DNA of 64,000 bases, from positions 244,326 to 308,325 of the forward strand of contig CAJTWH010000001.1 of the NCBI GenBank assembly GCA_910579995.1, written 5' to 3'. Source of the DNA: an uncultured Muribaculaceae bacterium. Its GTDB lineage: Bacteria > Bacteroidota > Bacteroidia > Bacteroidales > Muribaculaceae. Under the pieces are notes generated by a model. That model was not told the origin of the DNA and did no database searches. It saw only the letters and a list, made by a program, of their open reading frames with translations. The first letter of the stretch is position 1, and each line of letters begins with the position of its first letter. Shown here in pieces: positions 7,759 to 16,917 of the stretch. A program made the translations under genes and the position numbers.

Positions 7759-7875
7759 AAGTTTCGTAAGCGAAACTTGTTTATTTGGGGGTTAAATGGT
7801 TTAAGCAGTTTAGGAATACTTTGAAACTAAGCTACTTAAACTACATAAACTGCGCTGAAAGCGCATGAATTACTT
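7759..7875. repeat. Element A palindrome with AAACT-rich tail
   Basis: AAGTTTCGTAAGCGAAACTT (7759-7778) is a near-perfect 20-base palindrome followed by GTTTATT and a string of TTTAAG/AAACT words, ending TAAACTGCGCTGAAAGCGC. A very similar composite stands at 37498-37603. Within the 357-base gap between guaB and the chaperone gene, nothing coding is visible. Confidence 0.65.
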
Positions 7876-7932
7876 ATTAAGTAACGCGCCTCTTTCGCTT
7901 TTATTGTATTGAGCTTGAAAAAATATCACATT

Positions 7933-7966
7933 AAAAACGGCGCAGCCCGGAGAAGGCTACGCCGTT
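7933..7966 (-). terminator. Terminator of guaB
   Basis: On the minus strand AACGGCG.AGCC pairs with GGCT.CGCCGTT and is followed by a T run. It lies about 110 bases past the guaB stop. Confidence 0.75.
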
Positions 7967-8011
7967 ATGTGGTTTGTGGTTTGTGGGTGGTAGATTAGTA
8001 AAAGCTAACTC

Positions 8012-8071
8012 GCTGCCCTCAACCTACAGCCCACCAACGACATTGCTGCCCACAACCTACAGCCGACCAAC
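8012..8071. repeat. Two 27-base direct repeats just past guaB
   Basis: The units at 8012-8038 and 8045-8071 match at 25 of 27 positions (core CAACCTACAGCC) with a 33-base period. Only two copies exist, so this is not a CRISPR array. Confidence 0.6.
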
Positions 8072-8077
8072 CATAGA

Positions 8078-9553
8078 TTACATCGACTGGCTGTAGTTGG
8101 GAGCCTCGGCAGTGATAGCCACATCGTGGGGATGGCTCTCGGCCACACCGGCATTGGTGATACGGGTGAATTTGGCCTTGTGGAGCTCCTCGATGTTGTG
8201 GGCGCCGCAGTAGCCCATACCTGAGCGCAGACCGCCCAACATCTGGTATACCACTTCATAGAGAGTGCCTTTGTAGGGTACGCGGGCGGCGATACCTTCG
8301 GGCACGAGTTTCTTGACGTCGGTCTCGTTGCCTTGGAAGTAGCGGTCTTTCGATCCGCGCTCCATGGCCTCGAGCGAACCCATGCCGCGGTATGTCTTGT
8401 ATTTACGGCCGTTGAAGATGATGGTGTCGCCGGGCGACTCCTCTACGCCGGCAAGCATACCGCCGAGCATTACAGAGTGTCCGCCGGCAGCGAGAGCCTT
8501 GACGATGTCGCCCGAGTAGCGGATACCGCCGTCGGCAATCAGAGGAATGTCGTAGCTTTCGAGAGCCTTGGCAACGTCGTATACAGCTGAGAGCTGGGGC
8601 ACACCAACGCCGGCGATGATACGTGTGGTGCAGATAGAGCCCGGGCCGATACCTACTTTCACGCCGTCGGCGCCGTTGTCGGCAAGATAGCGGGCGGCGT
8701 CGCCGGTGGCGATGTTGCCTACCACTACATCAATCGAGGGGAAGGCTTTCTTCACATCGCGGAGAACGCCGATAACGCCTTTTGAATGGCCGTGGGCAGT
8801 GTCGATCACGATTGCGTCGACACCGGCGCTCACGAGAGCCTCGGCGCGCTGCATGGAGTCGGCGGTGACACCGATACCGGCAGCCACGCGCAGACGGCCG
8901 CGCGAGTCTTTGCACGCTGCAGGTTTGTCTTTGGCTTTGGTGATATCCTTATATGTAATAAGGCCGATGAGCTTGCTGTCGGCGTCGACAACGGGCAGCT
9001 TCTCGATCTTGTGGTTCTGGAGGATGTCGGCAGCTTGCTCGAGGGTTGTGCCGAACGAGGCTGTCACGAGGTGCTCGCGAGTCATCACCTCGTCGATACG
9101 GCGGCTCTTGTCGCGCTCGAAGCGGAGGTCGCGGTTAGTGACGATACCTACGAGCTTGCCGCCCTTGTCTACCACGGGAATGCCGCCGATGTGGTATTCG
9201 CTCATCATGCGGAGAGCGTCGGCCACGGTAGAGCCTTCAAGGATGGTGACAGGGTCGTAAATCATGCCGTTTTCGGCACGCTTTACAGCATGCACCTGAC
9301 GGGCCTGCTCTTCTATCGACATGTTTTTGTGAATAACGCCCAAGCCGCCCTCGCGTGCGATCGCTATGGCAAGTTGACTCTCGGTCACTGTGTCCATAGC
9401 CGCCGATACGATGGGTACGTTGAGCGTTATGTTGCGCGAGAAGCGCGTAGTGAGGTTGACTTCGCGTGGAAGTACGTCTGAAAAAGCGGGTATTAAGAGT
9501 ACATCGTCGAACGTCAGTCCGTCCATCTTCACTCGATCAGCAATAAACGACAT
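8078..9553 (-). CDS. guaB: Inosine-5'-monophosphate dehydrogenase
   Basis: A 491-residue cytoplasmic enzyme that oxidises IMP to XMP with NAD+, the committed step of GMP synthesis. The TIM-barrel catalytic domain is interrupted by two CBS domains at about residues 95-210. The active-site loop GPGSICTTRIIAGVGVPQ places the catalytic Cys at 308, and the mobile-flap segment near 405 (GSKDRYFQ) is present. Length and motifs are normal for the family. It has its own promoter and terminator. Confidence 0.97.
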   Translation of the reverse strand: MSFIADRVKMDGLTFDDVLLIPAFSDVLPREVNLTTRFSRNITLNVPIVSAAMDTVTESQLAIAIAREGGLGVIHKNMSIEEQARQVHAVKRAENGMIYDPVTILEGSTVADALRMMSEYHIGGIPVVDKGGKLVGIVTNRDLRFERDKSRRIDEVMTREHLVTASFGTTLEQAADILQNHKIEKLPVVDADSKLIGLITYKDITKAKDKPAACKDSRGRLRVAAGIGVTADSMQRAEALVSAGVDAIVIDTAHGHSKGVIGVLRDVKKAFPSIDVVVGNIATGDAARYLADNGADGVKVGIGPGSICTTRIIAGVGVPQLSAVYDVAKALESYDIPLIADGGIRYSGDIVKALAAGGHSVMLGGMLAGVEESPGDTIIFNGRKYKTYRGMGSLEAMERGSKDRYFQGNETDVKKLVPEGIAARVPYKGTLYEVVYQMLGGLRSGMGYCGAHNIEELHKAKFTRITNAGVAESHPHDVAITAEAPNYSQSM

Positions 9554-9582
9554 AGATTTTAGCGATTGTTGTAAATTGCACG

Positions 9583-9590
9583 CAAAATTA
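9583..9590 (-). promoter_or_regulatory. guaB promoter -7 box
   Basis: On the minus strand TAATTTTG lies 30 bases before the start codon. The -33 element is weak (TTTC at a 19-base spacing). Confidence 0.5.
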
Positions 9591-9693
9591 CAAATTTTTA
9601 TGCAATCTTGAAAATATCTCGGGCATGAATTTTTCTTGGCGATACATTTTTGCGCTGCCTTTTTCCCTTTTAGACATTTTTTTCGCTCCTTTA

Positions 9694-9725
9694 TTGGTCA
9701 GTATTAAAAATATTTACTAATTTTG
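9694..9725 (+). promoter_or_regulatory. Promoter of the psd-pssA operon
   Basis: TTGG (9694-9697), a 20-base spacer and TAATTTTG (9718-9725) match the Bacteroidetes consensus with one change in the -33 box. The start codon is 22 bases downstream. Confidence 0.65.
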
Positions 9726-9747
9726 CGCAACATTGAAAACACAAGTA

Positions 9748-10434
9748 ATGAACATGCGCGTAAAAATCCATCATGAAGGCACCGGACTGTTGATATCGCT
9801 CTTGGCGGTATTGCTCATCATCTGTGCACCTCTGTGGATATGGGTGCGCCCCTTGGCTTGGGCTGTCGGCGTCACTGTGATATGCGCTGTGTTCTATCTG
9901 CTTGTCGTGAATTTCTTCCGTTCGCCCCGACGTATTTTCAAGGGAGACCCCAAAGATGTGGTGGTATCTTCGGCCGACGGCACTGTTGTCGCTCTCGAAG
10001 AAACTGTAGAGAATGAGGTGATCAAAGGCCCGTGCATACAGCTGTCGGTGTTTATGAGCGTCCTCAATGTCCATGCCAACTGGTTTCCGGTCGATGGCCG
10101 TGTGACCTACGTCAAGCACCACAACGGCCGCTTCCTTGCCGCCTACCTGCCCAAGTCGAGCACCGAGAATGAGCGCTCGACTGTAGCGATAGAGACTCCT
10201 CACGGGCAGACTATCGTTATGCGCCAGATTGCCGGAGCGATGGCGCGCCGCATTGTCACATACGCGCAGGTTGGCGAAGAAGCTTCGATAGAAGACCACA
10301 TGGGCTTCATCAAATTCGGCTCGAGGGTTGATCTCTTCCTCCCTCTCGGAACGGAAATCTACGTGAAAATAGGCGATAAGACAACCGGCGGTATCACCGA
10401 GGTGGCTCGCCTGAAACCACAGAAAAATGCCTGA
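9748..10434 (+). CDS. psd: Phosphatidylserine decarboxylase proenzyme
   Basis: A 228-residue protein that converts phosphatidylserine to phosphatidylethanolamine at the inner membrane. Two N-terminal hydrophobic segments (about 15-55) anchor it. The sequence NVHANW.PVDG..........KASTENERS-like core and the HMGFIKFGSRVD motif near the C-terminus are characteristic of the short Psd type. Self-cleavage is expected between Gly191 and Ser192, and the Ser becomes the pyruvoyl group. ATG 9748 is chosen over an in-frame TTG at 9733; ATG 9754 is also possible. pssA starts inside its last codons (8-base overlap), so substrate maker and user are coupled. Confidence 0.93.
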   Translation: MNMRVKIHHEGTGLLISLLAVLLIICAPLWIWVRPLAWAVGVTVICAVFYLLVVNFFRSPRRIFKGDPKDVVVSSADGTVVALEETVENEVIKGPCIQLSVFMSVLNVHANWFPVDGRVTYVKHHNGRFLAAYLPKSSTENERSTVAIETPHGQTIVMRQIAGAMARRIVTYAQVGEEASIEDHMGFIKFGSRVDLFLPLGTEIYVKIGDKTTGGITEVARLKPQKNA

Positions 10435-11125
10435 TTTAAAACGTTACATACCTGACGCCATCACCGCCATGAATCTCGTCAGCGGTTGCGTCGCTATCTT
10501 TATGGCTTTCAACCTGCGCACAGTCTTCGGCCCGCTCGAGGGGGCGCAATGGTGCATGATAGCTATCGCCGCCGCCGCCGTTTTCGACTTCTTCGACGGC
10601 GCCATGGCCCGCGCACTCCATGCCTACTCCGATCTTGGCAAGGACCTCGACTCGCTCAGCGATATGGTGAGCTTCGGCGTGGCTCCGGCTATGCTCATGC
10701 TCAACACAATGGCCGACTATGGCTCTCCGATATGGGCTTGTTTCTTTACACTGATGATTCCGGTGTGTGGCGCCATACGCCTTGCCAAATTCAACAACGA
10801 CACCGAGCAGGCCACCGTATTCCGCGGTCTCCCCATCCCTGCCAACGCTATTTTCTGGATCGGCGCCTACGGCTGGATCTCCACATACTATTATCCCGGT
10901 TGGCCCGTTATTACATTGTTGATTATCGCGGTGTCGCTTGCCATGACGGCACAATTCAAGATGTTCTCGCTCAAATTCAAGAATTTCGACTTGGCCGAAA
11001 ACTTCTGCCGCTATATAATCATGGTAGCCGCCATTCTCTTTGTGGCCATCTACGGTCTTGCAGGCCTTATGTGGACCATCCTTCTCTATCTGCTGCTTTC
11101 GCTCATGCGTCGCAACAGATTATGA
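10427..11125 (+). CDS. pssA: CDP-diacylglycerol-serine O-phosphatidyltransferase
   Basis: A 232-residue polytopic enzyme that makes phosphatidylserine from CDP-diacylglycerol and serine. The CDP-alcohol phosphatidyltransferase signature is complete: D57-G58..A61-R62........G71...D75...D79. About seven hydrophobic helices are visible. It overlaps psd by 8 bases and supplies that enzyme's substrate. Order and pairing match the phospholipid operon of Bacteroides. Confidence 0.95.
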   Translation: MPDLKRYIPDAITAMNLVSGCVAIFMAFNLRTVFGPLEGAQWCMIAIAAAAVFDFFDGAMARALHAYSDLGKDLDSLSDMVSFGVAPAMLMLNTMADYGSPIWACFFTLMIPVCGAIRLAKFNNDTEQATVFRGLPIPANAIFWIGAYGWISTYYYPGWPVITLLIIAVSLAMTAQFKMFSLKFKNFDLAENFCRYIIMVAAILFVAIYGLAGLMWTILLYLLLSLMRRNRL

Positions 11126-11180
11126 TTCCAATTCGTTTATACGTATAAAAGGCCTTTGTTGAGGCCTAAACTTCATTTAT

Positions 11181-11522
11181 ATGGAACTACTCCTCATTCT
11201 CATAATCATATTTTTTATTTTGCCGTGGGTGCTGAGGCAGATTATGCCTTCGCTCCTGAGGTGGTTTATACGTCGCCAGACCCGCCGCTTCATGAACGGT
11301 GCCTTCCCCGGCGGCATGCCCGGAGCCGACGGCGCCTCGTCGGCCGGTAATCGTCAGCAACAACAGCAACCCCGCCGCTCACGCCGCAAGAAAATCGACC
11401 CCTCAGTGGGTGAATATATAGAATTTACAGAAGTGAAAGGCTCTACCGCCACTGCCGCCGCTCCGGCCAATGTGAAGGTGGAGAGCCAGATAAGCGATAT
11501 AGAATGGGAGGACCTGCCATGA
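11181..11522 (+). CDS. DUF4834 family single-pass membrane protein
   Basis: A 113-residue protein with an N-terminal membrane helix (residues 2-20), a basic Arg-rich patch (RRQTRRF), a low-complexity Gly/Gln linker and a conserved acidic C-terminal piece (GEYIEFTEVK...DIEWEDLP). This is the DUF4834 layout, normally found next to psd/pssA in Bacteroidales. Function is unknown; the position suggests a link with membrane lipid synthesis. Its stop overlaps the next start. Confidence 0.75.
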   Translation: MELLLILIIIFFILPWVLRQIMPSLLRWFIRRQTRRFMNGAFPGGMPGADGASSAGNRQQQQQPRRSRRKKIDPSVGEYIEFTEVKGSTATAAAPANVKVESQISDIEWEDLP

Positions 11523-12181
11523 CAATGCGCGACGTATATGATTTTATCTCGCAATTGGCCGCTAACAACGACCGCGCTTGGTTTGCCGAGCATAAAGGAC
11601 GCTATGAAGAGGTCCGCGCATACTGGCTCTCGCAGGTTCAGCGCCTCATCGACGCCCTCGTTGTAGAAGAGCCTGCGCTGCGACATCTCGAGGCCAAAGA
11701 TTGTGCCTACCGCATATATCGCGACACTCGCTTCTCGCTCGACAAGACGCCTTACAAACGCTATTTTTCGGCTCTTATATCACCTCGTGGACGTCATTTC
11801 GACGGCGCCTGCCATTACTTCCATTTTGGTGTCGACGAGATGGCATTGTATAGCGGTCTGTGGTCGCCCGAATCAAAGGTGCTCAAGAAAGTGCGCAAGG
11901 CCATTATCGACAATGTAGAGGAATTCCGCTCCATAGTGGAGACTCCAGAGATTCTCGAGGCATTTCCGGATTGGTGGGGCCCGCAGCTTAAGACCGCCCC
12001 CAAGGGCTATGACCGCAATCATCCCGACATCGACCTGCTCCGCCTCACCGAATATGGACGCTGCCACTCCTTGTCGCTCGAATTTTTCGATAATCCCGAG
12101 TGGCCTGCCGAGGTAGCGCGCCTGCTGTCGCTCCTGCGCCCCATGAACGACTTCCTCAACTATTCGATAGAAGAGGAGTGA
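11519..12181 (+). CDS. DUF2461 (TIGR02453) family protein
   Basis: About 220 residues starting at ATG 11519, which overlaps the DUF4834 stop (ATGA) and is preceded by GGGAGGACC, one of the few Shine-Dalgarno-like sites here. An in-frame ATG at 11504 is less likely. Family marks are FISQLAANNDRAWF at the N-terminus, YRIYRDTRFS.DKTPYK (about 60-77) and a Y.GLWSPE motif. It has no defined biochemical function. Confidence 0.82.
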   Translation: MTMRDVYDFISQLAANNDRAWFAEHKGRYEEVRAYWLSQVQRLIDALVVEEPALRHLEAKDCAYRIYRDTRFSLDKTPYKRYFSALISPRGRHFDGACHYFHFGVDEMALYSGLWSPESKVLKKVRKAIIDNVEEFRSIVETPEILEAFPDWWGPQLKTAPKGYDRNHPDIDLLRLTEYGRCHSLSLEFFDNPEWPAEVARLLSLLRPMNDFLNYSIEEE

Positions 12182-12227
12182 GAAGTGTTTTAACAGCCAA
12201 AAATTTTTTGGTTTGTTAAATAATATC

Positions 12228-12235
12228 TATATTTG
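12228..12235 (+). promoter_or_regulatory. -7 box before the aminotransferase gene
   Basis: TATATTTG stands 28 bases before the start codon. A T-rich stretch around 12204-12210 may serve as the -33 element at non-optimal sequence. Confidence 0.5.
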
Positions 12236-12263
12236 CAGGTAAGATTTCAACACACCCCTTACT

Positions 12264-13466
12264 ATGCAAATATCGAATCGAGTAGAGAGCCTTGCGGTGT
12301 CGCAGACGCTCGCAATGTCGCAGAAGAGCGCAGAGCTCAAGGCTCAGGGAGTCGACGTGATAAATCTCAGCGTCGGAGAACCCGATTTCAACACACCTGC
12401 CCACATCAAGGCTGCTGCCATCAAGGCTATCGAAGACAATTTCAGCTTCTACAGCCCCGTGCCGGGCTATATGAGTCTGCGAAAGGCCATCGCCGACAAA
12501 CTCTCGCGCGAGAACGGCCTCGCTTTCGAACCCTCGCAGATTGTGGTTGGCAACGGTGCCAAGCATGCTCTCGCCAATGTGATAATGGCTACTGTCAATG
12601 CCGGCGACGAGGTTATCATCCCCACTCCGGCATGGGTGAGCTACTTGGAGCTCGTGAAGCTTGCCGAGGGTACACCAGTCACCGTCGCCACCGACCTCGC
12701 GAGCGACTTTAAGATCACACCCGCACAGCTTGAGAAGGCCATCACACCCAAGACACGTGCTATCATTCTATGCTCGCCTTCGAACCCTACAGGCAGCGTA
12801 TATACCCGCAGCGAGCTGCAGGCTCTCGTAGATGTGCTCGCACGTCATGAACAGGTGCTCGTGATCGCCGACGAAATCTATGAGCATATCCTCTATACCG
12901 GCGGTGACTTCGTGTCGCTGGCCTCTTTTGAGGCTATCGCCGACCGCACGGTAGTCATCAACGGAGTGTCGAAAGCCTACGCCATGACCGGCTGGCGAAT
13001 CGGCTACTGCGCCGCTCCCGCCAAGCTCGCCAAGGCAATCAGCAAGCTTCAGGGCCAGATGACCTCAGGCGCTTCATCAATAGCCCAAAAAGCCGCCGAG
13101 GCCGCCTACACCGGCCCGCAGGAGTGCGTAGAGGAAATGCGCCGCGCCTTCGAGCGCCGCCGCGACCTCGTGGTGCGCCTCGCCCGCGAGATTCCCGGCC
13201 TTGGCGTCAACGAGCCTCAGGGTGCCTTCTACCTCTTCCCCGAAGTGAGCGCATATCTTGGCACCAAAGCCCCCGACGGCCGCGCCATCACCACCGACTC
13301 CGACCTTGCCATGTATCTCCTCGAAGAGGCTCATGTAGCCACCGTTGCCGGCGCCGCCTTCTGCGCTCCCGGCTATATCCGCCTGAGCTACGCCACCTCC
13401 GACGAAAATCTCACCGAGGCTTTCAGCCGCATAAAGAAAGCACTCGGCGCATTGGAAAAATGTTAA
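12264..13466 (+). CDS. aspC: PLP-dependent aspartate-type aminotransferase
   Basis: A 400-residue fold-type I aminotransferase of subgroup I-gamma (AspB-like). Visible marks are NLSVGEPDFNTP, the cofactor-ring region around VGNGAKHALAN, the SPSNPTG motif, and Lys237 in VSKAYAMTGWRIGY, which forms the Schiff base. It moves amino groups between aspartate/glutamate and 2-oxo acids, linking carbon and nitrogen metabolism. Prephenate or other side substrates cannot be excluded. It is monocistronic and followed by a hairpin. Confidence 0.9.
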   Translation: MQISNRVESLAVSQTLAMSQKSAELKAQGVDVINLSVGEPDFNTPAHIKAAAIKAIEDNFSFYSPVPGYMSLRKAIADKLSRENGLAFEPSQIVVGNGAKHALANVIMATVNAGDEVIIPTPAWVSYLELVKLAEGTPVTVATDLASDFKITPAQLEKAITPKTRAIILCSPSNPTGSVYTRSELQALVDVLARHEQVLVIADEIYEHILYTGGDFVSLASFEAIADRTVVINGVSKAYAMTGWRIGYCAAPAKLAKAISKLQGQMTSGASSIAQKAAEAAYTGPQECVEEMRRAFERRRDLVVRLAREIPGLGVNEPQGAFYLFPEVSAYLGTKAPDGRAITTDSDLAMYLLEEAHVATVAGAAFCAPGYIRLSYATSDENLTEAFSRIKKALGALEKC

Positions 13467-13500
13467 AATACATTCCAAGTTAAGTTAAAATAGTTAAAGT

Positions 13501-13535
13501 TTGCCATTCGGGTGAAAAAAGTGCCCGAATGGCAA
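13501..13535 (+). terminator. Hairpin after the aminotransferase gene
   Basis: TTGCCATTCGGG pairs perfectly with CCCGAATGGCAA around an 11-base loop, 34 bases past the stop codon. The U tract is poor, so it may be a weak terminator or a transcript-end stabiliser. Confidence 0.55.
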
Positions 13536-13770
13536 TCTTGATAAAGAAATTTTACCTTTCTTTGTACCCGGAAATCCCATGCAGGATTCCGGCGAATCAT
13601 ACTTACTATTAAAAATCGACATAATACTTTTGAAAAACTGAGCGGCGAAAACTATCGAAGCGTTGTCGTTGCGCTATATCTGAAGATGAAAACACACGGT
13701 GGCTCACCTGCTGCCTTTATCAACTAACATAGAGATTATATAAAAACAAATTAACTAAAAATCCCATTGC
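13536..13770 (+). other. Leader region of the susC operon
   Basis: No gene is visible between the aminotransferase terminator and susC. TACTTTTG at 13625-13632 is a -7 match without a clear -33 box, as expected for an activator-dependent promoter. It would leave a leader of about 130 bases. No HTCS, SusR or anti-sigma gene is adjacent. Confidence 0.4.
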
Positions 13771-16700
13771 ATGAAGAACATTTGTTCCCCAATGACGCGG
13801 AAGGCATGGCTCGCACTGGTTATGGTGCTGTGTATGTCGTTCCCGGCATTAGCGCAAAAAATCACAGTCACCGGTACTGTGACAGAGCCTGAAGGCGAAC
13901 CCGCCATCGGCGCCAGCGTTACGGTAAAGGGCATGTCAGGTTTTGGCGTGGCCACCGATTTCGACGGCAACTATTCGATTCAGGTCGCTCCCGACGCTAT
14001 CCTCGAATTTTCATACGTCGGCTGCGATACTCAGGAAATTCCCGTTGAAAACCGCACAACCATCAACGTAAAGCTCACCACCAACTCTACCATGCTCAAT
14101 GAGGTTGTGGCTATCGGCTACGGTACTGTCAAGAAAGAAGACGCTACCGGCTCTGTGGCTATCGTGAAGCCCGATGAAATCGACGCCGGCCTCGCTACCT
14201 CGGTTCAGGACATGCTCGTAGGCCAGACTCCCGGTGTGGTAGTAACCACTGCCGGCGGCCCCCAAGGCGCTGCCAACATCCGTATCCGCGGCGGTGCCTC
14301 GCTCTCTGCCACCAACGACCCTCTTATCGTGCTCGACGGTGTGCCTCTGTCTACCGACACTCCCCTCGGTATGGGCTCGCCCCTGTCGATGATCAACCCC
14401 GAGTCTATCGAGTCGATGACCATCCTCAAAGACGCCTCAGCGACAGCCATCTACGGTACACGCGCTTCTAACGGTGTGATCATCATCAACACCAAGAAAG
14501 GCGTTGCCGGCCGTCCGCAGGTCACTTTCACCGCAAACATGTATGTGGATTACGCGCGCAAGACCCAGCAGGTGCTCAACGGCGACGAATTCCGCTCGCT
14601 CATAAGCAATAAATTCGGCGAAGGCTCGGCTGCCGTCGGCGCTCTCGGCAATGCCAATACAAACTGGCAGGACGAGATCTACCGCACAGTAATCAGCCAA
14701 GACTACTCACTCGCCGTAGCCGGCACTGCAGGCAAGGTGCTTCCCTACCGTGTCGACGCCTCTTATACCCGCAACAACGGTATCATCAAGAAATCCGACA
14801 TGGACCGTGCGACAGTAGGTATCTCGCTCACTCCTACATTCGGCACACTTAAGATTAACGCCAAAGTCAAAGGCTACTACGTGCACAATAACTGGGCACA
14901 GACCGACGCCATCGGCCAGGCCGTGTCGTTCAACCCCACAGCACCCGTGCATACCTACAACGCCATCACCGGCGGCACCGCTGCCGGCTCTTTCGGCTAC
15001 CTCTGGAACGGCTATACCGAACCCTACACCGTATCGGGCGGTCAGGCCAACCTCGCCAACGACGCCACCTACAATCCTGTGGCTACCATCGACCAGACTC
15101 GCAACTGGTCAGACGTATTCCGCTCAAACGGCAATATCCAGTTTGACTACGCGCTTCCTTTCCTCCCCGAACTCCACGCCAACCTCAACCTCGGCTACGA
15201 CATCACCAAGTCAGACGACTATAAGGAAATCGAGGCCAACTCACACATGGCATGGAAAGACCACACCAACTATGGCGGCGGCTCGCGCAACCATGAATAT
15301 GCCCTGCGCCAGAACATGCTCCTCGAGTTCTACCTCAACTATAAGAAGATGTTCGAGGCTATCCACTCAAATCTCGACGTGACTGCCGGCTACACATGGA
15401 GCCGCGACCGCAACAAAGGATGGAAGACCGGTGCCAACTCTGAGTCAGGTATCGCCCTCACCCCCGGCCTTGCATGGCCCACAATCAACAGCGACGGTAC
15501 ATTCAACATGAACTGGACCGACACCCAAGATCAGGTAGGCCAGCCCTTCAAGAAAGATGAAAACAGCGCCGATGGCAACTACCATTGGAAAAACCACCTG
15601 CAGCTCCTCTCGTTCTTCGGTCGTGTGAACTACACCTTCAAAGACCGCTATCTCTTGACCGCCACCGTCCGCGGCGACGCGACATCGCGCTTCAGCAAGG
15701 ATAACCGCTGGGGTATCTTCCCTGCTGTGGCTCTTGGTTGGCGTATCAGCGAGGAAAGCTTCATGGAAGGCACCCGCAGCTGGTGGAACGACCTCAAGCT
15801 CCGTGCAGGCTGGGGCGAGACAGGTCAGCAGTCGGTAGATAATTTCTATAACGCCTACACCCCGACCTACACACCCTCGCAGCCCGGCTCGTTCTATCCC
15901 AACGGCAACGGCGGCTGGCTTATCCCCGCTTTCCCCGCCGGTATCAATCCCGACCTCAAGTGGGAGACCACCGAGACTTGGAACGTAGGTATCGACTACG
16001 GCTTCCTCAACAACCGAATCAGCGGTAGCATTGAATACTATCTGCGCAAGACCCGCGACCTCCTCTCGCGTGTGCCTGTGGCTGCCGGCTCTTCTACTGT
16101 GGCTATGCTCTATCAGAACATCGGCGATATGGAAAACTACGGTATCGAGTTCGCCATCAACGCCAAGCCCGTTGTTACCGAAAACTTCACATGGAACCTA
16201 AGCTACAACATCGGCTGGAACCACAATGAGATCACCAACCTCAACGGCCTCACCTACGAGGTAGAGGGCGGCTTCGGCTCTACCGGCGGTAACTGCCAGA
16301 TTCAGAAAGAGGGCTATCCCGCCAACTCGTTCAACCTCTATCAGCAGGTATATGACGCCGCCGGCAACCCCATCGAGGGTGCTTACGTTGACCAGAACGG
16401 CGACGGCGTGATCGACAGCCACGATAAGGTTGTAAACCACAGCAAAGACCCCAAGGTGACTATGACCCTCGGCTCTAACTTCCGCTACAAGAACTGGGAC
16501 TTCGGCTTCTCTCTCCGCGGCAGCTTCGGTAACTATGTATACGCAGCTTCTCTGCGTGCCGGCTCTGCTCTCGACGGCCTCTACCGCAACAACGCCCTCG
16601 GCAACGTGTTCAAGACCGACGTTTACTTCAACAACAACCAAGACGAATCAGACTACTGGCTGCGCAATGCCTCGTTTGTACGCTGCGACAACATCACCCT

Positions 16701-16881
16701 CGGCTATACATTCGACAAGCTTCTGCGTGAGAAACTCCGCCTGCGTCTCTTCGCCGCCGTACAGAACCCCTTCGTGATCACCAAATACGCAGGTCTCGAC
16801 CCCGAGGTGTTCAACGGTGTTGACAACAATATCTACCCCCGCGCTACCACATGGTCAATCGGCCTTGTAGCCAACTTCTAA
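13771..16881 (+). CDS. susC: SusC/RagA-family TonB-linked outer-membrane transporter
   Basis: A 1036-residue outer-membrane barrel that imports oligosaccharides with energy from TonB. In order: signal peptide (to about residue 29, ALAQK), a carboxypeptidase-regulatory-like beta domain (31-110; GTVTEPEGEPAIGASV), a TonB-box region (LNEVVAIGYGTVKK, near 112), the plug domain (to about 235, with VRIRGGASL-like and ATAIYGTRASNGVI segments) and the barrel, which ends in ...SIGLVANF with a terminal Phe. It is the first gene of a susCDEF-like operon. The glycan cannot be deduced, since no glycosidase lies next to it. Confidence 0.95.
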   Translation: MKNICSPMTRKAWLALVMVLCMSFPALAQKITVTGTVTEPEGEPAIGASVTVKGMSGFGVATDFDGNYSIQVAPDAILEFSYVGCDTQEIPVENRTTINVKLTTNSTMLNEVVAIGYGTVKKEDATGSVAIVKPDEIDAGLATSVQDMLVGQTPGVVVTTAGGPQGAANIRIRGGASLSATNDPLIVLDGVPLSTDTPLGMGSPLSMINPESIESMTILKDASATAIYGTRASNGVIIINTKKGVAGRPQVTFTANMYVDYARKTQQVLNGDEFRSLISNKFGEGSAAVGALGNANTNWQDEIYRTVISQDYSLAVAGTAGKVLPYRVDASYTRNNGIIKKSDMDRATVGISLTPTFGTLKINAKVKGYYVHNNWAQTDAIGQAVSFNPTAPVHTYNAITGGTAAGSFGYLWNGYTEPYTVSGGQANLANDATYNPVATIDQTRNWSDVFRSNGNIQFDYALPFLPELHANLNLGYDITKSDDYKEIEANSHMAWKDHTNYGGGSRNHEYALRQNMLLEFYLNYKKMFEAIHSNLDVTAGYTWSRDRNKGWKTGANSESGIALTPGLAWPTINSDGTFNMNWTDTQDQVGQPFKKDENSADGNYHWKNHLQLLSFFGRVNYTFKDRYLLTATVRGDATSRFSKDNRWGIFPAVALGWRISEESFMEGTRSWWNDLKLRAGWGETGQQSVDNFYNAYTPTYTPSQPGSFYPNGNGGWLIPAFPAGINPDLKWETTETWNVGIDYGFLNNRISGSIEYYLRKTRDLLSRVPVAAGSSTVAMLYQNIGDMENYGIEFAINAKPVVTENFTWNLSYNIGWNHNEITNLNGLTYEVEGGFGSTGGNCQIQKEGYPANSFNLYQQVYDAAGNPIEGAYVDQNGDGVIDSHDKVVNHSKDPKVTMTLGSNFRYKNWDFGFSLRGSFGNYVYAASLRAGSALDGLYRNNALGNVFKTDVYFNNNQDESDYWLRNASFVRCDNITLGYTFDKLLREKLRLRLFAAVQNPFVITKYAGLDPEVFNGVDNNIYPRATTWSIGLVANF

Positions 16882-16917
16882 GCAAGTCAAGGTATAAATC
16901 CCTAATCAGAAAACAAC

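Noticed and set aside
8012..8071. Possible CRISPR repeat
   Set aside because: Only two units, 6-base gap between them, no cas genes; a simple tandem duplication.
12233..12712. Open frame overlapping the aminotransferase gene
   Set aside because: Arg/Ser-rich shadow of aspC with no family features and no start context.
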